Assembly (NCBI GenBank): GCA_016208495.1 | Contig: JACQXX010000036.1 | Location: forward strand, 1 to 54,432 | Length of the DNA: 54,432 bases | Direction: 5' to 3' | From: Acidobacteriota bacterium | Lineage (GTDB): Bacteria; Acidobacteriota; Blastocatellia; Chloracidobacteriales; Chloracidobacteriaceae | Shown here: one piece after another, positions 34,819-43,636 of the stretch | How the letters are laid out: each line of letters begins with the position of its first letter | Position numbering within the stretch: position 1 is the first letter of the stretch | Made by a program: the position numbers and the translations under genes | Notes under the pieces: model-generated | The model's input: the letters and a program-made list of their open reading frames with translations, nothing else | Databases searched by the model: none | Told to the model about the DNA's origin: nothing

Positions 34819-37110
34819 ATGACTTACTACAAATACCCGGTTTTAATCTGGCAAGATTATCAAGGCATGTACACTGGCCGGTTTGTTGATCAGGAAATCG
34901 GATCGCAAATGATTGCGGCAACTGGACTTACTATAGAATCAGTACTGGTTGAATTAAAAGAACTCATCCAGTGGCAGGCATCCGAATGGCATCACAGTAT
35001 TTATCCGAATTTTGAATCGGCCCAGCTCATTACGTTCCGGGTTGAAGTCAGGCCCGAACGTCAATTCAACAACCGGCGCTTCCCGGCATCTGAGACGGTG
35101 GCGATTCGGGCGACCTGTGTTTATGGCGAGCAACGGAGCGGGTTGCTGGTGGCGGCGTTGCCGATGCTTGGGATCCAGTTTTATTACTATCAGCCAGGTG
35201 AGTTGAAAAACCTGGTGCTGGCCTATGTTCAGGAATCCTTTAAAGGGGCCTCAACCCGGCAAATCGTATCGCTGTTGGATCCGAAATCAGTGCAGTTGCT
35301 TGAGTTATCAGTGAATGTCGGCAAGGTGAAGTTTGCTCAACCAAAGGCCGGAAGTCCAACCCAAACGTTGGAGATGGTGGCCGAACCACTCGGAGACCCA
35401 AAATTGCGCCGTCAGTTTGGCCGCGCCTTTGAACGTGAAACCGAAATTCACCTGCTGGTCAAAAAACTGACGGAAGAAACACCCAATCTGATTTTGCTTG
35501 GGGAGACAGGCAGTGGGAAATCCACGGTGCTGGTCGAGGCCGTTCGGCAGGCCGAACACCATCTCAAAAAAGCGGAAGCCGAAACCGATGGCTCGCGGCC
35601 TTCGCGTCGGTACTGGTTGACCAGTGGTTCACGATTGATTGCCGGCATGATGTACCTGGGGCAGTGGCAGGAACGCTGTGAAACCGTCATTGATGAAATA
35701 AACTCCATTGGTGGCGTGCTCTGTGTTGGGAATTTGCTTGAACTGGTGGAAATGGGAGGCTCTGGCCCACTCGACAGCCTTGCCACATTTTTGATGCCAT
35801 TTTTGCAACGCAATGAATTGCGAATGGTGGTGGAGGCAACCCCAGCCGAACTGGATGCCTGTCGGCGGTTGCTTCCCGGACTGGTGGAGCTTTTCCAGAT
35901 TGTTCGCATTGATTCCTTCACTCGCGAAAAAGCCCTGTCGGTTCTGGAGCTGTACCAGAAATCGTTGGAAAAGACCTTTGAATTGTCGGCTGAGGCTGGT
36001 GTGGCTGAAGCAACCCATCGGTTATTTGCCCGGTTTCAGCCCACGGATGGATTTCCAGGGCTGGCAACTCGTTTTTTGCATGATGTCTTTGATCGTCAAA
36101 GTCGGGCCAAAGTCCAACAAGTGACACCCGACCACGTGATTACTCAATATGTCCGCCAAACCGGATTGCCGGAAAGCTTTTTGCGGGATGAGATTCTGCT
36201 GGAGCTTTCGGTTGTGCATGAAGCCCTGCAAACCCAGGTGATTGGCCAGCCGGATGCTTGCCGACTGGCGGCCCAGGTGATTACCACTTTCAAAGCCGGG
36301 CTCAATGACCCGAACCGCCCGATTGCCGTGTTGTTATTTTGTGGACCAACCGGAGTTGGCAAAACCGAACTGGCCAAAGCGATTTCACGCTTCCTGTTTG
36401 GCAGCGGTCAGGCCGCCGAACAGCGAATGATTCGGCTTGATATGAGTGAATATAGCGGGTATGGCGCCCTCGACCGATTGTTTACCGCACCCAATGGCAA
36501 ACCTGGCCAACTCATTGAACGCATTCGCCGTCAACCATTTTCAGTTGTCCTGTTTGATGAAATCGAAAAAGCCGACGAAGAGGTGTTTGACGCCTTGTTG
36601 GGTGTCTTTGACGAAGGCCGATTGACCGACCGATTTGGCCGAACGACCAGTTTTCGCAATGCCGTCATTGTCATGACCTCAAATCTGGGCGCGGATCTCT
36701 CACCGGCCATTGGCTATGGAGCACCAACGGCACCACCCTATGAAAAAGTCGCCATGTCATTTTTCCGACCGGAATTTTTTAACCGCCTGGACGCGGTGGT
36801 GCGGTTCAATGCCCTGACTCCGCCGATGGTGCTCGATATAACACGCAAGGAATTGGGCGAAATTGGGCGTCGAGAAGGATTTACCAAAGCCAGGCTCCAG
36901 CTTGCATGGTCTGCCGGATTGGTGGCACAGTGTGCTCGTGACGGGTACGATGTACGCTACGGAGCACGCCCTCTCCAGCGAACCCTGGAAGCAACCGTGG
37001 TGGCCCCGCTGGCTCGATACCTGTTGCACCATCCGAAACTTCGATCCAAAACACTTTTTCTTGATTGGTCCGCTGAAACCAGCGCGCTTACAATTCATTC
37101 TGAACCCTGA
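34819..37110 (+). CDS. AAA-3: short divergent tandem-AAA+ Clp-like ATPase
   Basis: 763 residues. The N-terminal domain (1-145) matches AAA-1/2 in pattern, ending with 'ALPMLGIQFYYYQPGELKNLVLAYV'. D1: Walker A GETGSGKS (228-235), pore segment MMYLGQW (Y279), then LCVGNLLEL (301-309), so the acidic Walker B is replaced by Gly-Asn exactly as in AAA-1. D2: Walker A GPTGVGKT (509-516), Walker B VLFDEIEKADEE (D580/E581), TSNLG, FFNR (R656), YGARPLQR. The GYVG pore loop is missing between RLFTAPNG and QLIERIRRQP. The protein ends soon after the Clp C-terminal domain and lacks the release-factor-like extension of AAA-1/2. No ribosome site; heptamer repeats lie 8-29 bp upstream of the ATG. Probably a partner or regulator of its two relatives; inferred. 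Confidence 0.88.
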   Translation: MTYYKYPVLIWQDYQGMYTGRFVDQEIGSQMIAATGLTIESVLVELKELIQWQASEWHHSIYPNFESAQLITFRVEVRPERQFNNRRFPASETVAIRATCVYGEQRSGLLVAALPMLGIQFYYYQPGELKNLVLAYVQESFKGASTRQIVSLLDPKSVQLLELSVNVGKVKFAQPKAGSPTQTLEMVAEPLGDPKLRRQFGRAFERETEIHLLVKKLTEETPNLILLGETGSGKSTVLVEAVRQAEHHLKKAEAETDGSRPSRRYWLTSGSRLIAGMMYLGQWQERCETVIDEINSIGGVLCVGNLLELVEMGGSGPLDSLATFLMPFLQRNELRMVVEATPAELDACRRLLPGLVELFQIVRIDSFTREKALSVLELYQKSLEKTFELSAEAGVAEATHRLFARFQPTDGFPGLATRFLHDVFDRQSRAKVQQVTPDHVITQYVRQTGLPESFLRDEILLELSVVHEALQTQVIGQPDACRLAAQVITTFKAGLNDPNRPIAVLLFCGPTGVGKTELAKAISRFLFGSGQAAEQRMIRLDMSEYSGYGALDRLFTAPNGKPGQLIERIRRQPFSVVLFDEIEKADEEVFDALLGVFDEGRLTDRFGRTTSFRNAVIVMTSNLGADLSPAIGYGAPTAPPYEKVAMSFFRPEFFNRLDAVVRFNALTPPMVLDITRKELGEIGRREGFTKARLQLAWSAGLVAQCARDGYDVRYGARPLQRTLEATVVAPLARYLLHHPKLRSKTLFLDWSAETSALTIHSEP

Positions 37111-37147
37111 TTTTTATTCAGCCAGTTTTTCAAGTTGGGAAATACTT

Positions 37148-37954
37148 ATGCGTACCGCTGTTTTTGTCTGCTGTTTAATGCTCAGTGTCCTGGCTCTGCC
37201 GGTTTCCACCCAAAGAACGGTTGTTGCCAAAGCCATTCAATCCTCGACGATACCAACCTACGGATATGAAGTTGTCAATACATATCCCCATGACACACAA
37301 GCCTTTACCCAGGGCCTATTTTTCTTCCGCAACAAAATGTATGAGAGCACCGGACTCAACGGACGCTCCAGCCTGCGGTTTGTCGAACTCAAAACTGGAA
37401 CGATTCGAAAAAAAATAGACGTCGAACCCCAGTATTTTGCCGAAGGCATGACCGTGATCGGAAATCAGATTTTCCAACTGACCTGGCTTTCAGAAAAAGG
37501 GTTTGTCTATGAGCGGAAGACGATGAAGTTGATCAAGGAATTTTCCTATACCGGGGAAGGGTGGGGATTGACCTTTGATGGAACCAGTCTGATTTTGAGC
37601 GATGGGACCAATGCCATCCGGTTTCTTGACCCGGAAACATTTGAAGTCAAACGAACCATTCATGTTTTTGCCAACAACACTCCAGGGGCGCCGCTTCGAA
37701 ATCTGAACGAACTCGAATATATCGAAGGGGAAATCTTTGCCAATATCTGGCTGACCGATCAAATCGTGAGAATTGACCCGGAAACCGGTAAGATCTTAGG
37801 AATGATTGATTTGAAGAATTTGTTGACCCCGCAGGAACGGGCAAGCTCGGATGTGCTCAACGGAATTGCTTACGATACCAGGAAAAAGCGGCTGTTTGTG
37901 ACGGGGAAATTCTGGCCCAAGCTGTTTGAGATCAAATTGATACCGAAGGAATGA
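37148..37954 (+). CDS. Glutaminyl-peptide cyclotransferase (plant-type, beta-propeller)
   Basis: 268 residues from ATG 37148. The frame is open 95 codons upstream, but that part overlaps AAA-3, and the signal peptide (TAVFVCCLMLSVLALPVS) marks the true start. Family signatures: 'VVNTYPHDTQAFTQGLFF', 'MYESTGLNGRSSLR', 'AEGMTVIGNQIFQLTW', 'GEGWGLTFDGTSLILSDGT', 'LNELEYIEGEIFANIWLTDQI'. The enzyme converts N-terminal Gln to pyroglutamate on exported peptides, protecting them from aminopeptidases. It starts 37 bp after AAA-3, so the two may share a transcript, but no functional link is apparent. Confidence 0.93.
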   Translation: MRTAVFVCCLMLSVLALPVSTQRTVVAKAIQSSTIPTYGYEVVNTYPHDTQAFTQGLFFFRNKMYESTGLNGRSSLRFVELKTGTIRKKIDVEPQYFAEGMTVIGNQIFQLTWLSEKGFVYERKTMKLIKEFSYTGEGWGLTFDGTSLILSDGTNAIRFLDPETFEVKRTIHVFANNTPGAPLRNLNELEYIEGEIFANIWLTDQIVRIDPETGKILGMIDLKNLLTPQERASSDVLNGIAYDTRKKRLFVTGKFWPKLFEIKLIPKE

Positions 37955-37961
37955 GATGCGT

Positions 37962-38125
37962 GAGTAGCGAGTAGCGAGTAGCGAGTAGCGAGTAGTAAAA
38001 CCCGGACACAATTTCAGTGATTGTTTTTCACTTCCATTGCTTGAAAGGAGTGAATCCCTGGATTCAGGGTTGAAAACTACTCGCTACTCGCTACTCGCTA
38101 CTCGCTACTCGCTACTCGCTACTCG
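37962..38125. repeat. Inverted heptamer arrays between convergent genes
   Basis: Five GAGTAGC units (37962-37996) face seven CTACTCG units (38077-38125) across about 80 bp. The arrays are mutually complementary, giving a stem of up to 35 bp, and probably serve as a bidirectional terminator between the glutaminyl cyclase and htpG. Confidence 0.9.
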
Positions 38126-38133
38126 CTTCAAAG

Positions 38134-40026
38134 TTATTTATTCATCTCCAGAAACAACTGATTAAGCCGGTGGACAAACGAAGCCGGGTCGTCGAGTTGA
38201 CCGCCTTCGGCCAGGAGTGCCTGATCAAACAGAATGTGTGACCAGTCGGCAAATCGGTCGCTGGAAATTTCACTCTTGAGCTTTTGCACGATGGAGAGAT
38301 CCGGATTGATTTCCATAATCGGTTTAAAGCCCATTACTTTTTGACCCGAAGCTTTCAACAATCGTTCCAGATTGCTGCTGATGTCGTGGTCGTCTGAGAC
38401 CAGGCAGGCCGGAGATGACGTCAACCGCCCGGTTAGCCGGACATCTTTGATTTTTTCGCCCAGCGTGTCTTTGATCTTCTGGATCACATCTTTATAGTCA
38501 CCGGAGGCTTTTTCGATCTTTGCCTTTTCTTCGGGGGCTTCCAATTTACCCAGATCGAGTTCACCTTTGGCGACTGACTGCAATTGCTTGTTGTCAAACT
38601 GAGTTAAGGAAGATACCAGCCATTCGTCAACCCGGTCGGTCAGAAGCAGCACTTCAATGCCGTTTTTGCGGAAGACTTCGAGGTGTGGGCTGTTTTTGGC
38701 GGCAGCAAAGCTTTCAGCCGTGACATAGTAAATTTTGTCCTGATTGGGTTTCATCCGCGAAACATATTCAGGCAGCGTCACGGTTTGTTCTTCTGAGTCG
38801 GTATGGGTGGTTGAGAAGCGCAACAATTTGGCAATCCGTTCCTGATTGCCAAAATCTTCGCCAACGCCTTCCTTCAGCACTCGACCAAATTCCTTCCAAA
38901 ACGTGGTGAATTTTTCGTCGTTGGTTTTGGCCAGGTCTTCAATCAGTCCCAGGACTTTTTTGACGGCATTGGCGCGGATGGCTTCGAGAACTTTGTTTTG
39001 CTGGAGCAATTCGCGGGAAACGTTGAGCGGCAGGTCATTGGAATCAATCACGCCACGCACAAACCGCAGGTAGCGCGGCATCATTTTTTCAGCATCATCC
39101 ATAATAAACACGCGGCGAACATAGAGTTTCACTCCGTGTTTTGGATCCCGGTCCCAGAGGTCAAACGGTGCCCGATTGGGAATATAGAGCAACAACGTGT
39201 ACTCCTGACGGCCTTCAACATGGATGTGAAGGTAGGTCAGCGGATTGCTGAAGTCGTGGGCGACGTGTTTGTAAAATTCGTTGTAGTCGTCTTCGGAAAT
39301 CTCTGACCTGGCGCGCAACCACAGGGCCGACGCCTGATTGATGGTTTCTTCCTCGGCGTCTTTGTCGCCGGTTGGTTTCATCACGACGGGGAAGGAAATG
39401 TGGTCAGAGTATTTGCGAATGATGGAATGCAGCCGATAGTCGTTGAGAAATTCATCTTCGCCTTCCCGCAGGTGAAGTGTGACCTCGGTGCCGCGAGTTG
39501 GTTTTTCGATGGCTTCAAGCGTGTAGTCGCCTTCACCTGAAGATTCCCAGCATACGCCTTGATCGGCAGGGGTCCCGGCCCGCCGGGTGCGCAGGGTCAC
39601 TTTGTCGGCCACAATAAAGGCCGAATAGAACCCAACCCCAAACTGGCCAATCAGGTTGGCGTCCTTGGCCTGGTCGCCGGTCAGCGATTCCAGAAAACGG
39701 CGGGTTCCAGATTGGGCGATAGTACCAATATTTTCAATGACTTCGGCTCGGGACATCCCAATTCCATTGTCGGAAATGGTGACCGTTCGGTTGGTCTTGT
39801 CAAAGGAAACCCGGATTTTGAATTCGCCATCGCCTTCCAGGAGCGTGCTGTCAGACAAGGCCAAAAAGCGGATTTTGTCGGCGGCATCTGACGCATTGGA
39901 AAGCAATTCGCGCAAAAAGATTTCTTTGTTGCTGTAAAGAAAGTGGGTAATGAGATTGAGAACCTGCTTGACTTCCGTTTGGAAACTCAAGGTTTCTTTG
40001 GTCGAAAGTTCCGGCTTGCTGCTCAT
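38134..40026 (-). CDS. htpG: Molecular chaperone HtpG (Hsp90)
   Basis: 630 residues from ATG 40026, preceded by AAGGAG; a start 12 codons upstream is less likely. All Hsp90 N-domain signatures are present: '[19 protein letters not shown]' near 35-53, DNGIGM near 85-90, and [11 protein letters not shown] near 124-134. Middle-domain features include '[16 protein letters not shown]' with the ATP-contacting Arg loop, and the C-terminal dimerisation part ends in '[14 protein letters not shown]'. Full length for a bacterial HtpG. It is an ATP-dependent cytosolic chaperone acting with DnaK. Its location on a secondary replicon beside Clp-like AAA+ proteins is noteworthy, though no operon is seen. 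Confidence 0.98.
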   Translation of the reverse strand: MSSKPELSTKETLSFQTEVKQVLNLITHFLYSNKEIFLRELLSNASDAADKIRFLALSDSTLLEGDGEFKIRVSFDKTNRTVTISDNGIGMSRAEVIENIGTIAQSGTRRFLESLTGDQAKDANLIGQFGVGFYSAFIVADKVTLRTRRAGTPADQGVCWESSGEGDYTLEAIEKPTRGTEVTLHLREGEDEFLNDYRLHSIIRKYSDHISFPVVMKPTGDKDAEEETINQASALWLRARSEISEDDYNEFYKHVAHDFSNPLTYLHIHVEGRQEYTLLLYIPNRAPFDLWDRDPKHGVKLYVRRVFIMDDAEKMMPRYLRFVRGVIDSNDLPLNVSRELLQQNKVLEAIRANAVKKVLGLIEDLAKTNDEKFTTFWKEFGRVLKEGVGEDFGNQERIAKLLRFSTTHTDSEEQTVTLPEYVSRMKPNQDKIYYVTAESFAAAKNSPHLEVFRKNGIEVLLLTDRVDEWLVSSLTQFDNKQLQSVAKGELDLGKLEAPEEKAKIEKASGDYKDVIQKIKDTLGEKIKDVRLTGRLTSSPACLVSDDHDISSNLERLLKASGQKVMGFKPIMEINPDLSIVQKLKSEISSDRFADWSHILFDQALLAEGGQLDDPASFVHRLNQLFLEMNK

Positions 40027-41015
40027 AGTGAATCTATCTCCTTCAAGATGAAGAGTTATCAAAAAGGATATCGTTTACCATAAATCCCGCCAGTTGAAAA
40101 CCTCCTCGTCCGACAAAGCTGAAAACTCCACCCTGGTGATGGGTCATTTTTTGGTCCGGCGAACCTGAACGCTAGTCAACCCTCATTCAATCGCTCGCAG
40201 AGGACAAATGGGGTAACCTGTTAAGCCGATTGATATTTTATCAAAGCCAGACCCAACACCGTCCTTCACTTGCCTGGAGGTTGATTGGCCGGTTAAACAC
40301 CGCCCGGTTTGAAATTGGAGAGTTGCTTCCCCAAAGCAATATGTGTATAAAGTCAAGCAATGACTTTCGGGTCACGGCGGTTCACTCTAACCGTTGCAGC
40401 ACGTGAAGGGCGACTCTTCAGAGGCCCATCGAAACGTGAACGCTGGGAATTCCCGTCAGGGAATCGCTTGCGGATTCTGGATTGGCCCCGTGCAATCCAT
40501 CCCTCTCAGGGCTGACCCAGGTGAGCATTCAATGGTTGCGGCACTAAAAGCTTCGTTCGATTTAATTCAACCCGTTTGCCAGTTCAATCCCTTTTCCTGA
40601 ACGGTTCCCGGCTCAGGTCAGGCACAATTCTTTGAGTTTTTTCGAGTACTGGATTGTGCCGCACCTGAATTTGGTGTTTTGGGGAAGGAGTTCTGACCGC
40701 TTGTGAGACAAGGAGACAAAGAGACAGGGAGACAAGGGGACATAAACGGATGACCTGATTCCCGCCTCCTTATCGCAGGTTGTTCAGGCCCACAAGAACT
40801 GGTTTGATGCCCCGGTCTTCCGGTCTCGTTAGTCCAGATCAGGTTCATCTCTCCGTATCCTGGCGCTTATGAGGGGCCAGGCGGGTGCCGTCTCAGAATG
40901 TGATCGTTGAAAAAAGCCCCGGCTTGCGGTCAGGTGATCCAACACAGGGTGCGCAGGTTAACCACAGATGACGTCCTTTCAATTCATGGCCTGACTGGCC
41001 GCCAGGAGGAATTCC
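40027..41015. other. 989-bp gene-free region between htpG and siaB
   Basis: No open frame has coding character. Visible structures: a hairpin around 40449-40466 (GGGAATTCCC / ATTCCC-GTCA-GGGAAT), a longer imperfect one at 40612-40670 (TCAGG..GGCACAAT with ATTGTGCC..CCTGA), a GAGACAAG-type repeat tract (40706-40742), and one inverted end (ATCCTGGCGCTTATGAG, 40858-40874) of the element seen at 31659-31815. The 40200-40600 part is compositionally even and could hold a structured RNA, but I recognise none. Confidence 0.5.
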
Positions 41016-41561
41016 GTGACACAGGACCTCTTTTCGCTCTACCACAAACTCTGTGATCAAAAAGTCTTTCTTGCTTTCAAGGGGGCTGTTTCACAAGGGG
41101 TACTTGTTGAACTCGGCGGAGTTCTCAAAAGCAAGCTGGTGCTGGATCGAAATGTCAAGAAGGTGTTCTCGGTCTTTATCGAGTTAACCCAGAATATCCT
41201 CCATTACTCGGCGGAAAAGGAACGCATTGATGAAACCGGGGAAGAAGTTGGGGTTGGGATCATCGTGATCACCGAAACTTCGAAATTTTATATCGTGAGC
41301 AGTGGCAATAAAACTCTCAAGGACCGGGCTGAAGACCTCAAAGCCCAGTGTGAATTCATTAATTCGGCCACCGAAGAAGAATTAAAACGACATCATGCCG
41401 AACGCCGAAAATCAACACCTCACGAAGGGAGTAAAGGCGCTGGCCTGGGGTTGATTGATATGGCGCGAAAATCGAAACGTCCGCTTGATTTCACAATCAG
41501 CCCGATTGACGAAGAATATGTTTTTTTTATTTTGAACATTAGTATCGAGAAAGGTGAGTAG
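41016..41561 (+). CDS. siaB: SiaB-family protein kinase (DUF6272)
   Basis: 181 residues, GTG start at 41016 with a perfect AGGAGG six bases upstream. It matches SiaB: 'MTQDLFSLYHKLCDQKVFLAFKG'-type start, 'VFSVFIELTQNILHYS' (N-box-like Asn of the GHKL-type fold), 'GIIVITETSKFYIVSSGNKT', and 'HEGSKGAGLGLIDMARKSKRPLDF' with the GxGLGL ATP-lid motif. In Pseudomonas the SiaABCD module uses SiaB to phosphorylate SiaC, reversing the PP2C phosphatase SiaA, to control biofilm and aggregation. SiaC follows 7 bp downstream, so the pair is an operon. The residues quoted are split for brevity. Confidence 0.9.
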   Translation: MTQDLFSLYHKLCDQKVFLAFKGAVSQGVLVELGGVLKSKLVLDRNVKKVFSVFIELTQNILHYSAEKERIDETGEEVGVGIIVITETSKFYIVSSGNKTLKDRAEDLKAQCEFINSATEEELKRHHAERRKSTPHEGSKGAGLGLIDMARKSKRPLDFTISPIDEEYVFFILNISIEKGE

Positions 41562-41568
41562 GCGAGTG

Positions 41569-41943
41569 ATGGAAAACCTAATCGTAGATAAAACCAAAGT
41601 CACACCCCAGGTGTCATTTGATGCAACGACCGGCGTGATGGAAATTGCGGGTGAGTCGTATCCTGAAAACTCGATGCAATTTTACCAGCCGGTTTTTAAA
41701 TGGCTGCAGGAGTATTTCAGTTCGGAACCAGGGGCGGCGACCTTTAATTTTAAGCTCGAATATTTCAACACCAGTTCGTCAAAGTGCATCCTCAACATCC
41801 TTGAGATTCTGGAAGATGCACACGGAGAAGGCCATACCATCGAGTTGAACTGGTATTACCGCGAAGACGATGACGATATGCTGGAAAGTGGTCAAGAGTT
41901 TTGTGAGGACATGACCCTCCCCTTTCAATTTATCTCCTATTAA
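41569..41943 (+). CDS. siaC: SiaC-family regulatory phosphoprotein (DUF1987)
   Basis: 124 residues from ATG 41569; a GTG at 41554 overlaps siaB but adds only SRRV. The sequence follows the DUF1987 pattern: 'TPQVSFDATTGVMEIAGESYPENS', 'FYQPVFKWLQEYF', 'FKLEYFNTSSSKCILNILEILE' with the Thr/Ser phospho-site region NTSSSK, and a closing 'WYYREDDDDMLESGQEFCEDM'. SiaC is the switch protein: dephosphorylated SiaC binds and activates its target (a diguanylate cyclase in Pseudomonas), while SiaB phosphorylates and the PP2C resets it. No diguanylate cyclase is present here, so the target may be one of the neighbouring kinases or unlinked. Confidence 0.92.
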   Translation: MENLIVDKTKVTPQVSFDATTGVMEIAGESYPENSMQFYQPVFKWLQEYFSSEPGAATFNFKLEYFNTSSSKCILNILEILEDAHGEGHTIELNWYYREDDDDMLESGQEFCEDMTLPFQFISY

Positions 41944-42069
41944 CAATCAGTCGTGGGCGGGCTCAGGTCAATTATGAGAAATGAATTGTGAGTTTTGAAA
42001 GAGTTATCTCCCTCAATTACAGATACTTAGCCATTTCATAATTCATAATTACTAAAGATGAGGATTGGC

Positions 42070-43296
42070 ATGGAAAAGGAAGTTGGGCGTGAATCCGAAC
42101 GGAGCAGCAATATCAACGAAGTTTTCGCCGATGAACTGGATGTCGTTCAACAGGCGGAAACGGTGCTGAAACAGGAGTCGCTCGACCCGAAAGGTCTGGT
42201 TGATGAATACAAATTTTTGGTGAAAAAGTATCGCGGCTTACTCAAGCAAGCCATGAAAATCACCAAAATCGGAGATTCAACCCAGAGCAAGTTGATCCGA
42301 ACCCAGAAGGAACTCGACCGCCAGAACGAAGAACTGGGCAGCAAAAATCGAGCCCTGCAGGAAAAGAACGAGGCGCTGATTCGGGCCCACGAGGCGCTGC
42401 TGCAAGCCAAGCAACGCCAGGAAAGCATTTTCTCGGCGCTGACTGAAGCGTTGCCGGGAACGGTGCTGGATAACAAGTACCGGCTGGAAAAGAAGATCGG
42501 CACGGGGGGCTATGGTGCGGTGTTTGAAGCCACCCACCTGGGCCTGAGCCGCCCGCTGGCCGTCAAAGTCCTGCAGCCGCGTTCGGGGCTGATAACGCCG
42601 AATGATTTAGAGCGTTTCCGGCGGGAAGGCATTTCCGCCTGTCGAATTACCCATCCGAATGCGGTGGCGGTGTCTGATTTTGGGATTTCAACCAGCGGGA
42701 TTGCCTACCTGGCAATGGAATTGCTCCAGGGGCATACGCTGTCTGACGAATTGAAAGAATTTGGCCGGCTCTCTCCTCATCGGTCAGTTGAGATTTTGAT
42801 TCCGGTCTGCCAGGCCCTGGCCGAAGCCCACTCCGCCGGTCTGGTTCATCGCGACATCAAACCCGACAATATCTTTCTCCACAAAACACCCACCGAAGAA
42901 GTGGTCAAAGTACTGGATTTTGGGCTAGCCAAGCTGATGGGAGAAGAGCATCGGGCTGACCTTTCTGACATCACCCAGGGGGTGATTGTCGGCACCCCGC
43001 TCTATATGCCGCCCGAACGACTCAGCAATCTGCCGTATGATGGCCGGGCTGACATTTATAGTCTCGGGGTGTTGTGGTTTGAAATGCTGACTGGGCGCGT
43101 CCCGTTCATTATTCGGAAAGGAAACCTTGGGGCGCTGGTCACGGCGCACATGCTGCAGCCTCCTCCCCCGTTGCGGTCAATTGTCCCGGAGATTTCTGAA
43201 GTACTGGAAACATTGGTCTTGCGGACCCTCAAGAAAGTTCCGAACGAACGACCCACCGCCAAAGAGCTGGCTGAGGCCATGACGTTGTTTTTGTAG
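42070..43296 (+). CDS. Cytoplasmic Ser/Thr protein kinase with helical sensor module
   Basis: 408 residues from ATG 42070 (GAGGA six bases upstream; an ATG at 42058 is possible). Residues 20-75 are the helical module with 'KITKIGDSTQSKLIRTQ' shared with the histidine kinase at 33635. A coiled coil (about 75-120) leads to the phrase 'FSALTEALPGTVLDNKYRLE', also found in the kinase at 21125. The Hanks kinase domain (about 138-408) has GTGGYG, VKVL lysine, HRDIKPDN, DFGLA and 'GTPLYMPPERL'. No membrane span. Lies between siaBC and the FHA phosphatase, reading the same way, so it may act in that switch, phosphorylating a protein recognised by the FHA domain. That link is inferred from position. 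Confidence 0.94.
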   Translation: MEKEVGRESERSSNINEVFADELDVVQQAETVLKQESLDPKGLVDEYKFLVKKYRGLLKQAMKITKIGDSTQSKLIRTQKELDRQNEELGSKNRALQEKNEALIRAHEALLQAKQRQESIFSALTEALPGTVLDNKYRLEKKIGTGGYGAVFEATHLGLSRPLAVKVLQPRSGLITPNDLERFRREGISACRITHPNAVAVSDFGISTSGIAYLAMELLQGHTLSDELKEFGRLSPHRSVEILIPVCQALAEAHSAGLVHRDIKPDNIFLHKTPTEEVVKVLDFGLAKLMGEEHRADLSDITQGVIVGTPLYMPPERLSNLPYDGRADIYSLGVLWFEMLTGRVPFIIRKGNLGALVTAHMLQPPPPLRSIVPEISEVLETLVLRTLKKVPNERPTAKELAEAMTLFL

Positions 43297-43311
43297 TGTT
43301 TGGTTTTTGGT

Positions 43312-43583
43312 TTTGCACCGCGAAGCGTTGCAGTTCGGATAGCCGGTCGGTTGGCCGCTTTGGGCCTACCACCGGACACAGTAGCCTTCTCCTTTTCCCG
43401 CTGCTGCCCGCGCCCTGCAGGGCGCGGGCAGCAGCGGGGAGAACGTAGGTAACGTGCCTCTCCCGGTGGTCGCTCCCAAAGCCTCGCACCACCGGCTATC
43501 CGAACGGCAGCCTTTCAGGATGCTCAATCCAAAGACTGATGCTTGCAAACAAAAACGGAAAGTTGTTTTTTAACGACTCCTAA
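43312..43583. mobile_element. MITE-like palindromic element, copy D (inverted relative to copy B)
   Basis: Its left arm (GCACCGCGAAGCGTTGCAGTT ... CCACCGG, about 67 bp) is the exact complement of copy B's right arm. The right side ends TTTTTTAACGACTCCTAA. The centre is a perfect 42-bp palindrome (43397-43438) around TGCA, with different bases from copies A and B. It separates the kinase from the phosphatase gene; AACCAAG heptamers follow (43584-43604). Confidence 0.8.
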
Positions 43584-43636
43584 AAACCAAGAACCAAGAA
43601 CCAAAACCTGACCCGTTGTCCATAAATGAATCTGTT

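Noticed and set aside
36863-37147. 95-codon extension of the glutaminyl cyclase
   Set aside because: It overlaps AAA-3 coding sequence in another frame; the signal peptide begins at 37148.
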